Assembly: GCA_030765045.1 (NCBI GenBank)
Contig: CM060962.1
Span: 209,361,636-209,425,635 of the forward strand
Length of the DNA stretch: 64,000 nucleotides
Reading direction: 5' to 3'
From: Tenodera sinensis
Lineage: Eukaryota > Arthropoda > Insecta > Mantodea > Mantidae
The position numbers and the translations under genes are program-made. The notes under the pieces were generated by a model. The model made no database searches. It saw only the letters and a list, made by a program, of their open reading frames with translations, and had not been told where the DNA came from. Below are positions 10,854-21,674 of this stretch, piece by piece (within the stretch, counting starts at the first letter, position 1; each line of letters begins with the position of its first letter).

Positions 10854-12541
10854 AATTAATTTGTGTGGATATCGTCAAGTGGGAGTGAAATTCTATCAAC
10901 AACGTTTCTCCAACAGGATCACCCAGCCTACACCATGTTTCCAAGATCGAAAAGGCGTCTTAGGTGAAATAAGCAGCTTACGTCTTGTGGATGTCCGCAA
11001 TTCAATGTAGAAAATGTATCGAAGTTGCGACTTCAGTTGTTGATTGAAATGTTATATGTTTACTTATATTTTTCTATATTTTGTGATTCATGAGTCCTTA
11101 TTGTCTGTATTTTAGAGGCCCTAGGGCATGAATTTATAAATGAAATATGATCATATAGTACCCATTTACCTACTACCCAGCCTTGTAACATTTGTTTATC
11201 AATATTCTGTTCAAGACAAAGGATACCGAAACTCGGGCAATTTCGGTACCCTTACAGTAGGTATGAAAAGAGAAGACGAGCACAGGGGCTAATGCGCATA
11301 TATGCAAATAGATAGGGTATACAAGCTGAGAGGATAGGGTGAGCAGGGGCTAATGCGCAAGATGGGGACCATGCGTAATCTAAGGAATACTATAGAGGTG
11401 GTTGGGAGGCAGGATGTCGGAGGCGTTTGAGGTAGGCTCTAGGAACAATTTCTATGCCGTATAAGGGTGTATACATGTTAGTTGTAGGGGTTATGTTGTT
11501 CATAGTAGCTGAGGTTTGATATAAAAGCTTTTCTATGTTGATTGTATGTAAGGCTAACCTTACCTAACCTAAACTAGCACGACCTTGCATTTCGCATACA
11601 GATGTAAGATTGAACATTTCTCTGTTAAGTCTTTCAGCGATTACAGCTCCTTTCCAAGGCGTTTTGAAGTGTTACTTCAGCTCCTTAAGGCTTTTCTTAC
11701 ACTTCATGAAACTTTGATGCTGTATAAGAATCACAATTTCGGAGTATTTTTGAGCCATTTATGTATATTTTCGATCGTTAATGCTGGTTCTTTTAGTGGC
11801 TTTTGTGGCCTTTTGGAGGATGTTCATAGTCTTTGTGCCATGTGATTCCTTTGCCTAAGTAAACCTCTAAGTTGTTCAAGGATAAACTAAAATTCCTATT
11901 TGTAGAAAATAATTGGGGAAGGAAAGGACGGATCAAATATAAATATTTCCTAAATTTCAGGTACACTATGCATTAAGGTAGCTGGAAGTAATAAGGTCAA
12001 AATATTACACCAGAAAGCATTTAACCTCGATTTATTTTAAACGTAAAAGACAGAGCCCAATTACAAATATTAGTTGTATCTTGATGTCCATTTAGCTCTA
12101 CATTGGTTTGTTCAAAAAACTACTCTTCAAAAGATGCCCAACTTTTATAAAGAATAATAGTGACAATTTGTTTTCCACTGGTTCCTAGTATTAAAATATT
12201 TCATCTTTGAGTGGCCAAGTTTGTAGTTAAAGCAACTTTCAAGTCTTTACCCTAATTAAACACGCTAGAAATGTCGAAAGAATTTTGGTAAAGCAAAGTT
12301 TTAACTATAACCAAAGATTTTAACTCACTGGAAATGTGCGGAAAGTGAAAAGGAACTTATGCGAATCGAAAGTAATAGCTAGCTATAAAAAAAACGCTCA
12401 AATTTGACTAAGCAGCTATCTCACCACAATGTCGTTTGCCTATCGCCTAGTAATTCATGCCTCGGGCTCACTATGTAGAAAGACCAGAAGAAAAGTCCTC
12501 TTGTCTCTTGAAGGTCTCTCTCGTCGCCAAAACTATCAGCG
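10854..12541. other. Unassigned stretch with a short duplication
   Basis: No gene recognised. The string AGGGGCTAATGCGCA occurs twice about 61 bp apart (near 11285 and 11345), a local tandem duplication. An 86-codon open frame at 11585-11845 has no recognisable domain. Confidence 0.35.
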
Positions 12542-12574
12542 TACGTCACGATGACGTCAAGGTAGCGTGACGTA
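12542..12574. promoter_or_regulatory. CRE-like site cluster (three TGACGT cores in 33 bp)
   Basis: TACGTCAC (12542-12549), a full palindromic CRE TGACGTCA (12552-12559) and GTGACGTA (12567-12574); the outer two are inverted copies of each other. This is a binding pattern for CREB/ATF-type bZIP proteins. No TATA box or coding exon is identified nearby, so a regulatory role is unproven. Confidence 0.45.
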
Positions 12575-13789
12575 TGAAGTCGTTGTCTAGCAGTTTAACC
12601 AGTGTCTCGACGATGTAGTGCATTCCCCTGTGCTCGTCTTCCCTCTTCCTGCCTACTCCTTAGCAATCATATGCATTTTTTAAACAATATAATGGTGGAC
12701 ACAAAATTTAATGGCGACTGATATTTGACCACCACTATCTTCTTTCCTTTTTTACAAATAAATTTTGTAAATATGGTGTGATTTCACAACATGTTTAACT
12801 GTGTAGCTTAGTAAGGCCTGGGAAGCGTATGTTTGGATTTTTTTTTAAATACAAAGAATGAGCCGAATCGTGTCATTTGTGTTGACCAGTTCCTCCAACC
12901 TGCCATTACATTTTGTGTTCCGTACCCGTGGAACGTCCGGTTCCTTACGCGTAGCTCTTGCGGTGAGCGCACAGGTCCTCGCCCGGTGCGTTACCGCCGC
13001 GGAGCGGTCCGGTCGGTCAGGGAACGCAGGCTAAAAACTGTTCATATAAAAGCAAACACTTTACAGTAATTTTAAGTTAAAACATGATAAATGTTTGCAT
13101 AGAAATTGCTATTTTGGTTTAGGTAGTGAATGTTTTGTCACAGCACCAGACCAAATCGGTTTTGTTGAATTATATAATGCAATGACCTGGCTTTTCTTGC
13201 TCTGGCTAATAGTGCGAAAATGAATGGAAATAGGTGTAAACGAACAGGAGAGAAAATATAGGATCTCTGATAAACATCACATTAGTACACCAAAAATACA
13301 TGTAAGGAACTAAACCTTTGCGGAAGAACATATACTCTACTTATACCTAGTTAATGGCGCTTACGGGGAATTAAGTTCGTTTAAGTTTATTAGAGCACTA
13401 CTGCCCACTAAAGTTTAGCCCAAAGCACTGTTCAGCTTACAGTAAATAAAACCTTATGTAAAATTAACCTACACACAACAGACGAGAAATACTATTTAAA
13501 ATTGTTTTAGCATATAAAAATTAATATTTTATCCATAAATAATAAAATGCAGGTTTATAAGACTTAATGAGGCCAATTCTTGTGCAGCTGAAACATAAGA
13601 ATATTACTAGTAACTAAATCAAAAGAATACGGCCTCCTCTGTTACGACAATAAAACTTGTGAAGAATATATGATCCAATATGTGATAATGGTGTATGGAG
13701 AAAAAGCGCTTATATTTTATATAAAATGTCGAGACAAAGATGAACAAGACAATATTCAATGAGGATGAAAGGTTACTTTGCATCTGCCT
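12575..13789. other. Unassigned stretch
   Basis: AT-rich except for a GC-rich patch at 12930-13030 containing an arginine-rich open frame (12833-13069) with no recognisable domain. I see no supported gene or repeat. Confidence 0.35.
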
Positions 13790-14310
13790 TTGCAAACTTC
13801 CCTTAGGCGATCAGAAATGAGTTGGACCATTTAATGGATGATGTGCCGCAGGACGTCATTTAAAGTACGTGGATTTTTGCACGGTGGTGCTCCAGCTCCC
13901 TTTAGTAGGATAGTTTGTCATGTTTGAATGACTAATTTTCGCAAAGTTGATCAGGAGGTAACCTATAAATCAGTGTTTTTTAATTATTTTGTAGTTTAAC
14001 GACGCTGTCAATTGCCAGGACCACATCAGCGTCGCCGGTGTGCCGGAATTTCGTCCCGCAGGAGTTCTTTTACATGCCAGTAAATCTACTGACATGGAGC
14101 TGTCGTTTTTAAGCACACTTAAAAACCATCGGCCTGGGCCGGGTTTGAACCCGCGACCTTGGGATCGGTAGGCCAGCGTCTAACCAACTGAGCCACCCAG
14201 ACCGACTATAAATCAGTGAATTGTATGCTCCATGGCCTGATTTGATTCCAGTGTGTTTCTTTCTTCTTCCCTGTACCTAATAATGTTCTCAGAGGGCGTA
14301 TCCAAATTGG
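13790..14310 (+). pseudogene. Mariner-like transposase remnant, interrupted by a SINE
   Basis: Broken frames give, in order, ELDHLMDDVPQDVI, then GGAPAPFSRIVCHV, then after the SINE APWPDLIPVCFFLLP. These line up with the conserved run of IS630/Tc1/mariner-like transposases: ELPxLLEDVP..., (Q)DGAPxHF, and PRSPDLTPxDFFLWG. The Asp of DGAP is now Gly and the Asp of the DFFLWG block has become Cys. There are several stops and frameshifts, so it is dead. The SINE at 13976-14205 sits between the DGAP and PDLTP blocks. The + orientation is opposite to the mariner immediately downstream. Confidence 0.65.
13976..14205 (-). repeat. tRNA-derived SINE, family S4, full length with 13-bp target duplication
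   Basis: Minus strand: a complete tRNA-like head (TGGGTGGCTCAGTTGGTTAG..., B-box GGGTTCAAACCC), then a body with the hairpin GTTTTTAAG-tgtg-CTTAAAAAC, 'GTCAGTAGATTTACTGGCAT' and 'CTGCGGGACGAAATTCC'. It is flanked by a perfect CTATAAATCAGTG (13963-13975 and 14206-14218). A truncated relative is at 52818-53003. It sits inside a mariner-like transposase remnant. Confidence 0.92.
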
Positions 14311-14346
14311 AACTGATTTCATCAAAGTGCGACCAGACAAATTTAT

Positions 14347-15026
14347 GTGATAGGAGGCGTATTTTAAAGTAAGTACCGATAATTTTTAAAAAAATATCAG
14401 AACATTATTTTCCAAATATTTTATTATCAATCATATCCTTACACCTTTCACCACTTCTACATTTAATTATCGCCTTATTTAGCCACTTACTGTAACGGGA
14501 AATAAGTTTTTGTAAGCCTTATCAAACAATGATGCCGCTTGTGATAAAAGCCAAGTCTGCACTTCTTTTTTAAAAATAAAGTGGTTGAAATGTTTTCCAC
14601 TAAGGAATTTCTTCAAATGAGGAAACAGATGAAAATACCTTGGGGTCAAATTGGACTGTGGGAAGGATGGTCAAATTCTTCTCAACCAAATGATGCGATC
14701 AGATCTTGTGTTTAGGCTGTGTGTGGCCGGTCATTGTCATTCATTGTTTCCCCACAAACCTCACACAATAAAATTGGGGATGAATGTTTACTAACATAAC
14801 ACTTCTCGTATTCAAAAAACGAATCACTGATCTGACTTCACAGTCGGTGGGTCGTTCGACTGTTTTAAACATTTCGAAATGCTCAAACAATGGGAGAAAA
14901 CAAAGTGACGGTCGCTAACAATTGCGTCTGGCTTCCTAATGAATGAAGGAAGACATAGTGTATACTCAAAATCTCGACTTTAGCGCTGCAGTGGCAAAAT
15001 ATTTAAACGGTACTTACTTAAAAAAT
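14347..15026 (-). mobile_element. Internally deleted mariner element
   Basis: The minus strand reads MFKTVERPTDCEVRSVIRFL (RC of about 14815-14875), the N-terminal HTH start typical of mariner transposases. It then jumps to the C-terminal portion ('LTILPTVQFDPKVFSSVSS', 'WKTFQPLYF', 'GLQKLISRYSKWLN'; canonical ...HPPYSPDLAPSDFHLF..., GKxF, GIxxLxxRxxKCL), with stops and shifts. The central part is missing, so this is a deletion derivative. The ends carry inverted repeats: TTTTAAAGTAAGTACCG at 14363-14379 and CGGTACTTACTTAAAA at 15008-15023, resembling the inner part of mariner terminal repeats (AAAAGTAAGT). Its right end abuts the tail of the repeat A copy at 15019. Confidence 0.72.
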
Positions 15027-15743
15027 CTGATGACTTTCTCCACTCTTGTACAAACCATTCTTACAAACTCTTATTCCTATATCTTCTTCCTGTAAGTTGA
15101 GATAAACATTTGTACAAATATCTTATTGCTTATTTCCTTGTAGGTGCAAGGGGAATATTAGAATACAGTAGGCTTTGTGCGATAGTCAAATATTTTAATG
15201 CTTTGAGATCCTATTCTCTTTGCACACTTAACATAAAAAATTAACAATGATGTTCCATTTCACGAAAGTTATAAGTTTTCCGAAACTCACACAAATAACA
15301 AGGAATATCTCCGAAATGGTCCACCGTAATAGAAAATTTATTTAGACATAAATTGTGTATTTTAGCAAGATCTACATTTTTTTGTATAGTATGATTTGGT
15401 CTATCTCTAGTTGTGCAAAAGTCGTCCAGAGTGAATACGACTACAGGGGCTATAGCCAGAAAATTCAAGATATACAATTCATTTGTCATAAAAATATCTC
15501 AAACATATGACATTTTCATCAAAATCGTTAAAGCTATTTTCAAGAAAATCAAAATTTTCGAAAAATTGTCCATGTAAAGGGTAGTTTAGGGTGGGACTAT
15601 TTTCTTTAAAATCTTCGTGTCGCATCCTTGAAAGACATTAAACCTAAATACCAACCTTGGTTTTTAACCGACTTGTCATTTTTGGGTTAGGCTGTCCACA
15701 GGCAGACACACAGACTGACAGACACGGACCTTTTTCTAAAAAT

Positions 15744-15793
<50 letters not shown>

Positions 15794-15893
15794 CAGGGGT
15801 CTCAAAACATATTTCCGGTGAAATCTCGACATCGAATTTTTGGGTGGAATATAATACTTCCTTTTACTTACCAGTAGAGAAAGTAAAAACACG
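15019..15893 (-). repeat. Repeat A, full copy with poly-T expansion
   Basis: Read in reverse it has the whole order: AATCTGATGACTTTCTC tail, 'TTTGCACACTTAACAT', 'TCACACAAATAACAAGGA', 'TGTATAGTATGATTTGGTCT', 'GGGGCTATAGCCAGAAAATT', 'CGTGTCGCATCCTTGAAAGA', 'GGACCTTTTTCTAAAAATGG', 'TACTTACCAGTAGAGAAAGT'. The GT position holds only a short GT/CT mix, but the adjacent A-run (T on +) has expanded to 44 bp (15745-15788). Confidence 0.9.
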
Positions 15894-16169
15894 CCTCGTA
15901 CTTCGAAACAGAAGGAACCTGCTCGAGCAATTTTCGCAACACTAGCTAGAGAGTAGTGAAATCATGTAACTAAAATAAAATATGTTCGTACCCAAGTTTG
16001 TATGGATTTTAATGGGAAATTCTATCAGCAAACAGATGCTTTTATCTCTATATACCTACATAAAATGTATAAATTTCGTGTTTTTATTTTATCGCATATC
16101 TGCCAGGTACAGGAAGTGTTATAATCCACTTATATTTCCATATTACATTTTACGAGAAACACGTGTTTT

Positions 16170-16408
16170 TTTTTTTTGTTTTTTTTTTTTTTTGTTTTTA
16201 AATTAACGTCCTCCAACATTGTGTCATATCAGACGAATGAATGAAATGGGTGACATGATGCTCAAATGAGCCCGACATTCCTCTTCTCCATGGTAGGGAA
16301 AACCTCGGAAAAAAACCTTACCCGGACAACTTACCCTAAGCGAGATTCGAACTCGCGACCTCTTGAACGTGAGGCAGATACGCTAACCATCACGCTACCG
16401 AGGCGGGC
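16170..16408 (-). repeat. tRNA-derived SINE, family S5, with target duplication
   Basis: Minus strand head GCCCGCCTCGGTAGCGTGAT with B-box GAGTTCGAATCTCG, body 'CCGGGTAAGGTTTTTTTCCG', 'CTCATTTGAGCATCATGTCA', tail 'AGGACGTTAATTT' and poly-A. Flanked by CACGTGTTTT at 16160-16169 and 16408-16417. The same SINE in + orientation is at 55079-55340. Confidence 0.9.
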
Positions 16409-16544
16409 ACGTGTTTTGAGGTTTCCTGACCCCCCCCCCCCCAAAAAAAAGAGAATTTTTAGAAGAAAATGTTCCGCGTGTGCCTAAATAGTATATATGA
16501 AAACTAAACTAAGCTTAGAATGAATACTTTAAACTTAAGTCCAG

Positions 16545-17157
16545 GATCTTTCACGGATACAACACAAAGACGCTCACTGATCTTCTCACCCCAAACTACC
16601 ATTTACACGGAAAACATTTTTATTTTCTCAAAAGAGCTAAAACTATTTTGATTAAAATGTTATATAGGTATTCAAGGTATTAACAAGAAACAATGATGAT
16701 GTGTTACATTCACACGACTTTCTCTAACCCCTCTTCAAGAAATTGTTCTTACAAGAGTTCATTCTTCCATCTACTTCATGCTAATCGAGATAAATATTTG
16801 CAGAAATGATTTTATTTATATTTCCGTATAGGTACAAGGGGATTAGGAACATACAGTAGTCTTAAGTGATAGTCAAATCTTTTAAGACCGGGGCACTATG
16901 TGATGGTTTTGAATTTTGGTTCTCTTTGCACGAGGATGAGGGAACAAAGAATAGCGATTTTCCTCTTGAGAAAAGTATAAGTATTTGAAAAGTCAAAACA
17001 AATACAAAAGAATATCTGGAAAACAACTGCCTCTGTGGTCTGGTGGTTAGTACGCTAATCTCAAAATCCAAAAGTCCTGGCTTCGATTCCCAGCTGGAGG
17101 GTAGCTGTATTTCTTTAGCGAGGAATATTCCCTATCCTCCCTATAGTCTGGTAGTAT

Positions 17158-17223
<66 letters not shown>

Positions 17224-17715
17224 ATGACGTTAATGTAATAAAAGGTAATACCAATCCGAAGATTGACACCGGTGTAACCAAGTCATCTTTGATAATGACT
17301 CATCGGTGATGAGCAATTGTTTCTAAGGTGAAAAGCCGTGAATATGACTTTAGATGGAACATTACAAATCTGGAAAATTATTTAACACCACAAAAAAGTT
17401 GAGTACTTTAACGAGATTACCTTTTTCTGTATAGTAAGTTTTTGTCTATATCTTACGGTTTATTAGTTAAACAAAACTCATTTAGAATGAAGAGGACTTC
17501 TGACTATTCCCAGAAAATTCATACCTAAACATTTTATTTTTCATGAACATATCTTAAACATACAATACATACTTTGAAACAAATTGTTAGAACCATTCTC
17601 AGAAAATCAAAATAACGACACATTTTCCACGTAAAGGGTAAATAGAGTTGGGGGATTTTCTTGAATCGCATCTATGGACTCTTCGTTTTTGAGTTAACAA
17701 TGTACCTCAAGAAAA
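16545..17715 (-). repeat. Two repeat A pieces, the larger split by a SINE
   Basis: 16545-16680 matches the middle of repeat A on + ('ACAACACAAAGACG', 'CCCCAAACTACCATTTACA', 'GATTAAAATGTTATAT'). From 16690 a second piece runs on the minus strand ('GTTACATTCACACGACTTTC' onward), is interrupted by the SINE at 17024-17367, and ends near 17715 at 'TCGTTTTTGAGTTA'. The arrangement is a decayed head-to-head pair. Confidence 0.7.
17024..17367 (+). repeat. tRNA-derived SINE, family S6, with internal (GT)n
   Basis: Head GCCTCTGTGGTCTGGTGGTT with B-box GGCTTCGATTCCCAG. The body contains a 60-bp GT microsatellite (17161-17221) and 'AAGATTGACACCGGTGTAAC'. The flanks ATCTGGAAAA (17014-17023 and 17368-17377) form a 10-bp duplication, placing the insertion inside repeat A. 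Confidence 0.82.
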
Positions 17716-18185
17716 TGTACACCCTAATATGATAGAATAGCGTTGGTAGTTTCCGGAAATTGAATATTGTAGGTTTCAAATGCAATGGTCTACTAACGAA
17801 CATAAAAGCTTGCGATTCGTATTTTCTTTTTCCTTTCCAAGAGCTCATTATTACGACTTAAGAATTCTTCTCCATGCTTTCGTTCAAAGGTCTCTTTCAT
17901 TACTTTGTGTGCAACTAAGCACTTCTAATTTGATTCGAAATAATTTCTGCGTAAAAATGTATCGTGAATAACTCACCAGTAGAGGGAGTGCTTTTCTATG
18001 AATACTCATGTAAAGTGTATATCACACTTTGCAATGGTTAATGAAAGTTGTGTGATTGTACCGCAACAAAGGACCCGTATTTCGATGACTGCATTTTTTC
18101 TGATTATTCTAGAGCGATATTATGTGGAAAATATGCGTGGCTCATAACATTATGAGTGAAATTCAGCCACCTTTAAGGTTCTTTT

Positions 18186-18223
<38 letters not shown>

Positions 18224-19099
18224 TTCTTTTTATATTTTTAGACATTTTTATGTAGGGCAGTTTTACAGGCTAGGTCATTTTTAAGAACAAATTCAAGTTT
18301 TTTGTCATTTATTACGAGTATGCTAGCATTATTCTTATATTCATTGAATCAAATTCTAGAGCCTTAAAATCAAATATTCTTGAAAATCTATTATGTGACT
18401 GCCCTGTTCATATTGTGTTAAACTTTTGGATTTGTCAACCACAGACTAATTTATTAAATTTATCAAGTCGATGAACAGAGCGAAAGTATTCTGCTGCAAG
18501 TGCAACATAGAACTATATATGATAAATTGTCTGATAAATTGGAATAAATATGTCTGTAATTATATACAGACACTTCGTAATGCTAAAAATGTAGAATATT
18601 GATTCACTATTAATAAACTTTGAGGGTAATTTGACTTGCTGCATGGTTGACTGTGTCATCAGTAAAGCACGTCATGACGTAACCCGGAAGTCGCGCTCAG
18701 GCTCTAAGCTAGCACGAGTCAGAGCAAGGCTCGAAAGGGCAAACCCTGCCGGTGCCTGCTTTAACGGAATGTAGGCTGAATCTAGGGTCGAGCCATGCCC
18801 ACCGTTGCAATGCACTATTCACAGAGGAGAAGCTAATGGTTGAGGTGATTTTGTGTTTCATCATACCGAAAGTAAAAACAAGATTTCCGCAAAATTGAAA
18901 ACAAATAGATTACTTGCGACTGATTTCATCAATTCTAAGTCGTGTGGAAGGTGAAGTGGGCAAAGTTAGAAAATGTGTTGAATAGGAACAGTGGATGTGA
19001 TATAATGTGCAAGATTGCTGATGTACCTACTTTCAGGTAAGAACTACCTATTTCTACGATGAAGAACAGCTTGAAACTCGCAATATTTTTTTTTTTTTT
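17716..19099. other. Unassigned, probably the body of a decayed hAT element
   Basis: No intact coding blocks. A T-rich tract covers 18181-18235. A GC-rich patch is at 18665-18810. Because a clear hAT C-terminus follows directly (19100), part of this stretch may be the same element in unreadable form. Confidence 0.3.
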
Positions 19100-19246
19100 A
19101 ATCATGCTCCTGTATCTTCTGTTGATGCTGAAAGCTTCTTTATGTGTAAGTCCATATTAGTTGACAATAGACAGTCCTTCACACGTGAAAACTTACAAAA
19201 GATGTTAGTAACGTATTGTAATTCAATATTCAGCGATAAAGTATAA
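19100..19246 (+). pseudogene. hAT transposase C-terminal dimerisation domain, fragment
   Basis: A 48-codon open stretch reads NHAPVSSVDAESFFMCKSIL then VDNRQSFTRENLQKMLVTYC and ends at a stop. This is the hAT C-terminal motif (YAPxTSvDvERSFSxYKxIL-xDNRxSFTxENLxxxLxxxxN). The Arg of ERSF has been lost (AESFF). No upstream catalytic part is readable. Similar motifs on the minus strand at 37.35 and 52.44 kb show that this transposase group is well represented here. It is below usual ORF length cut-offs. Confidence 0.78.
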
Positions 19247-19439
19247 GTGAAATGTGCAAGGAGATCAACAAATGATAACTTTTAAATCATTCTTTGTTCT
19301 TTTAGGTCATTTTTAATACGTTTTAAGGTTAAAGTCATCATTTTGAGGCTATGTTTAATATTCTTTAGATCATCAAAATTCGGACCCTAGTCATCAGATT
19401 CTTTACCCAAGTAGGGGCAAATTTTGGCAACTTTACTTT

Positions 19440-20045
19440 CTATATCACCTACCTATAGTAGGTAAGAGGAAGAATTGCATTCCATCCAAAAAAAATAAAA
19501 AAATATATATATCAAGATTTCACCACGAATACATGTTTTGATGTCTCTGAATCAGAAACAAAGTCTTTTTAGAAAAAAGGTCCTTGGGTGTGTAACCTAT
19601 TTAAAAGGGACCCTGCGCCCCTATGTCCGCTGTGTGACAACCTTTTGTCGGTTCGCCACGTGCTGCTAGAGTGTTGCTCTCTAGCGTACCTTAGGGATTC
19701 TCTGCAGCTGCCTGCTAGACTTGCAGAGGTGTTAGCGGACGACAAAACAGCGGTTGATAGAGTTTTTAAGTTTTTGGCGGATTGTAATATCAATTTGAGG
19801 ATTTAAAATTTTAGATATTTGTTTATGCCTTTTGACCTATTTATTACATTGTTTTATATCCGGCTATTGCCGCGGTTTTTACGTTTATGTGTATTTTGTC
19901 TTTGATACTAGCAATTTATTTTTTATTCAAGTTTATATCTGGCTATTGCCATGCATTTTAGAAGGGCGCTAATGACCTAGAAGTTGAGCGCCCTTAAACC
20001 CATAAATGATCATCATCCTTGGGTGTGTATGTGTGTGTTTGTGTC
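19440..20045 (+). repeat. Repeat A 5' part, interrupted by a LINE
   Basis: Begins AGTAGGTAAGAGGAAGAATTG and runs through 'TCACCACGAATACATGTTTT' to AAAAAAGGTCCTTGGGTGTG. A 421-bp LINE end sits exactly in the GT position, and the GT tract and a little flank resume after it (20016-20045) before homology is lost. Confidence 0.8.
19595..20015 (+). mobile_element. 5'-truncated Jockey/I-like LINE with 14-bp target duplication
   Basis: The insertion is bounded by TCCTTGGGTGTGTA at 19581-19594 and 20016-20029, a perfect 14-bp duplication. The coding part (to the stop at 19806) reads CPLCDNLLSVRHVLLEC... and ends NINLRI. The CxxC...HxxxxC zinc-knuckle-like motif is the C-terminal end of ORF2 in many insect LINEs, and the 17 residues CPLCDNLLSVRHVLLEC are identical to the LINE at 46.6-47.5 kb. 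The 3' UTR ends with a strong hairpin (GGGCGCT...AGCGCCC, 19964-19993) and a short ATC repeat instead of poly-A. Confidence 0.92.
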
Positions 20046-20344
20046 TAATACCGTGGATTCGTTTGAGCAAAATGTTCACCCATTCATCGTCCGATATTAC
20101 CTACTAGGTTAAAGGACGTTAAACTTAAAAAGAAGTGTGAAGAGTAAGCTTTTGAAAGAATAACTTGTAAAAGATTAAGCAGAGAAAGTCGTATGACAAC
20201 AGTACATCATAATTTTATTTTATGTATATAAAATTGTCATTTCTTCTAACCTAACATAATCATCCTGTGCTTTATTTGGTGTTATAATTTTGCAGCGTAA
20301 TTATAGAAAAATTCAAGTTACTTGGAAATATAATGTTTAAAAAA

Positions 20345-21093
20345 TTTCATGTGCTGCAGTTACATGACTTTCTCTACTCTTGTAGTGACCATTCTTACAA
20401 GCTCTCATTCTATCTTCTTCGTGTTAGTTGAGATAAGCATTTGCAGAAATTATTTTATTGCTCGTTTTCTTGCACGTGCAACGGGAACATGGGAACACAG
20501 TAGGCTTTGAGCGATAGTCAAATCTTTTAAAGCTTTCAAATTGCGTTCTCTTTGCACGCTTAACATACAGAAAAGTGAATAGCGATATTGCATTTGACAG
20601 AAGTATGTTCTTCAAAACTTATACAAGTAACAAGGAAGATCTCCGAAATGGTTCACTCTACAAAAAACTTTATTTGGACATAATCTGTAGCGAGATGCAC
20701 ATTTCTTGTATAGTAAGATTTTGTCTATCGTAACAGATGTGTTTACGAGTTACTCAAAAGTCATCCAGAGTAAACAGTACTACATGGGCTATGGCCAGAA
20801 AATTCAAAATATACATTTTATTTGCCATAAAAATATCTCAAACATATGGCATTTTTCAAAATCTTCGTGTCGCATCATTGAAGGACATTAAACTTAAATA
20901 ACAACTTTAGTTTTTAACCGACTTTTCGTTTTAGAGTTATGCTGTCCACAGACTGATATACATGAGACACATACGGACCTTTTTCTAAAACTGTTTTTTT
21001 TATTCAGGGGGCCTCAAAACATATTTCTGGTGAAATCTCGACATCGAATTTTTGGGTGGAGTACAATGCTTCCTTTACTTTGTAGTAGAAAAA
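20345..21093 (-). repeat. Repeat A, nearly full copy
   Basis: From 'TTACATGACTTTCTCTACTC' through 'TTGCACGCTTAACATACAGA', 'CATGGGCTATGGCCAGAAAA', 'TCTTCGTGTCGCATCATTGA' to 'AGTAGAAAAAGTAAAA'. The GT position holds only a short degenerate GA/CA stretch (20955-20980). An internal deletion joins the GGCATTTT block to the CTTCGTGTCGC block. Confidence 0.88.
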
Positions 21094-21473
21094 GTAAAAA
21101 GAACATTACTCCCAGGGTTCACGTTAAGCAAGCCCTTGAACTTAGAAGCATGTATAAAGGCTAGAAGTCCGGCCGTGAAGCAAGAGCGCATTCTTCAGCC
21201 GTTAGAGTTGGAAACTACCCAAGCAACCGGAGCAAATGTGTTAGGTTATAAATCACCAGCACTAATCACAGAAAACTACTGTTATCCTTACCGCCACCAG
21301 GTGTCCACAATCCTTTTCTACAGAAATGTTTGTTTTTGGGAACCCAGGTTGTGCATGTGTGCAGTACGCTCGTAAAACTTTTATTTGTTAGTTCGTTTCC
21401 ATGCAAGAGAATACAATGCAATACTTAGTCACGACTTAACTCTCCTTTGGCTCTGTGGCCATTTTCATTCATT

Positions 21474-21598
21474 TTTACTTTCTCTACTGGTAAGTAGGGG
21501 AAGTATTGTATTCCACCCAAAAATTCTATGTCGAGATTTCACCGGAAATATATGTTTTGAGACCCTCTGAATCCAAAAAAAGCATTTTTAGACAAAGG

Positions 21599-21674
<76 letters not shown>

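Noticed and set aside
11548..11575. CCTAA-like strings as an interstitial insect telomere repeat
   Set aside because: Only two or three imperfect TTAGG-complement units; too short to separate from chance.
12833..13069. Arg-rich 78-codon frame in a GC patch
   Set aside because: Composition alone makes it open and basic; no start context, splice site or motif.
15644..15945. Frames with poly-Lys or poly-Phe (15644-15892 minus, 15742-15945 plus)
   Set aside because: They read the 44-bp T-run inside repeat A.
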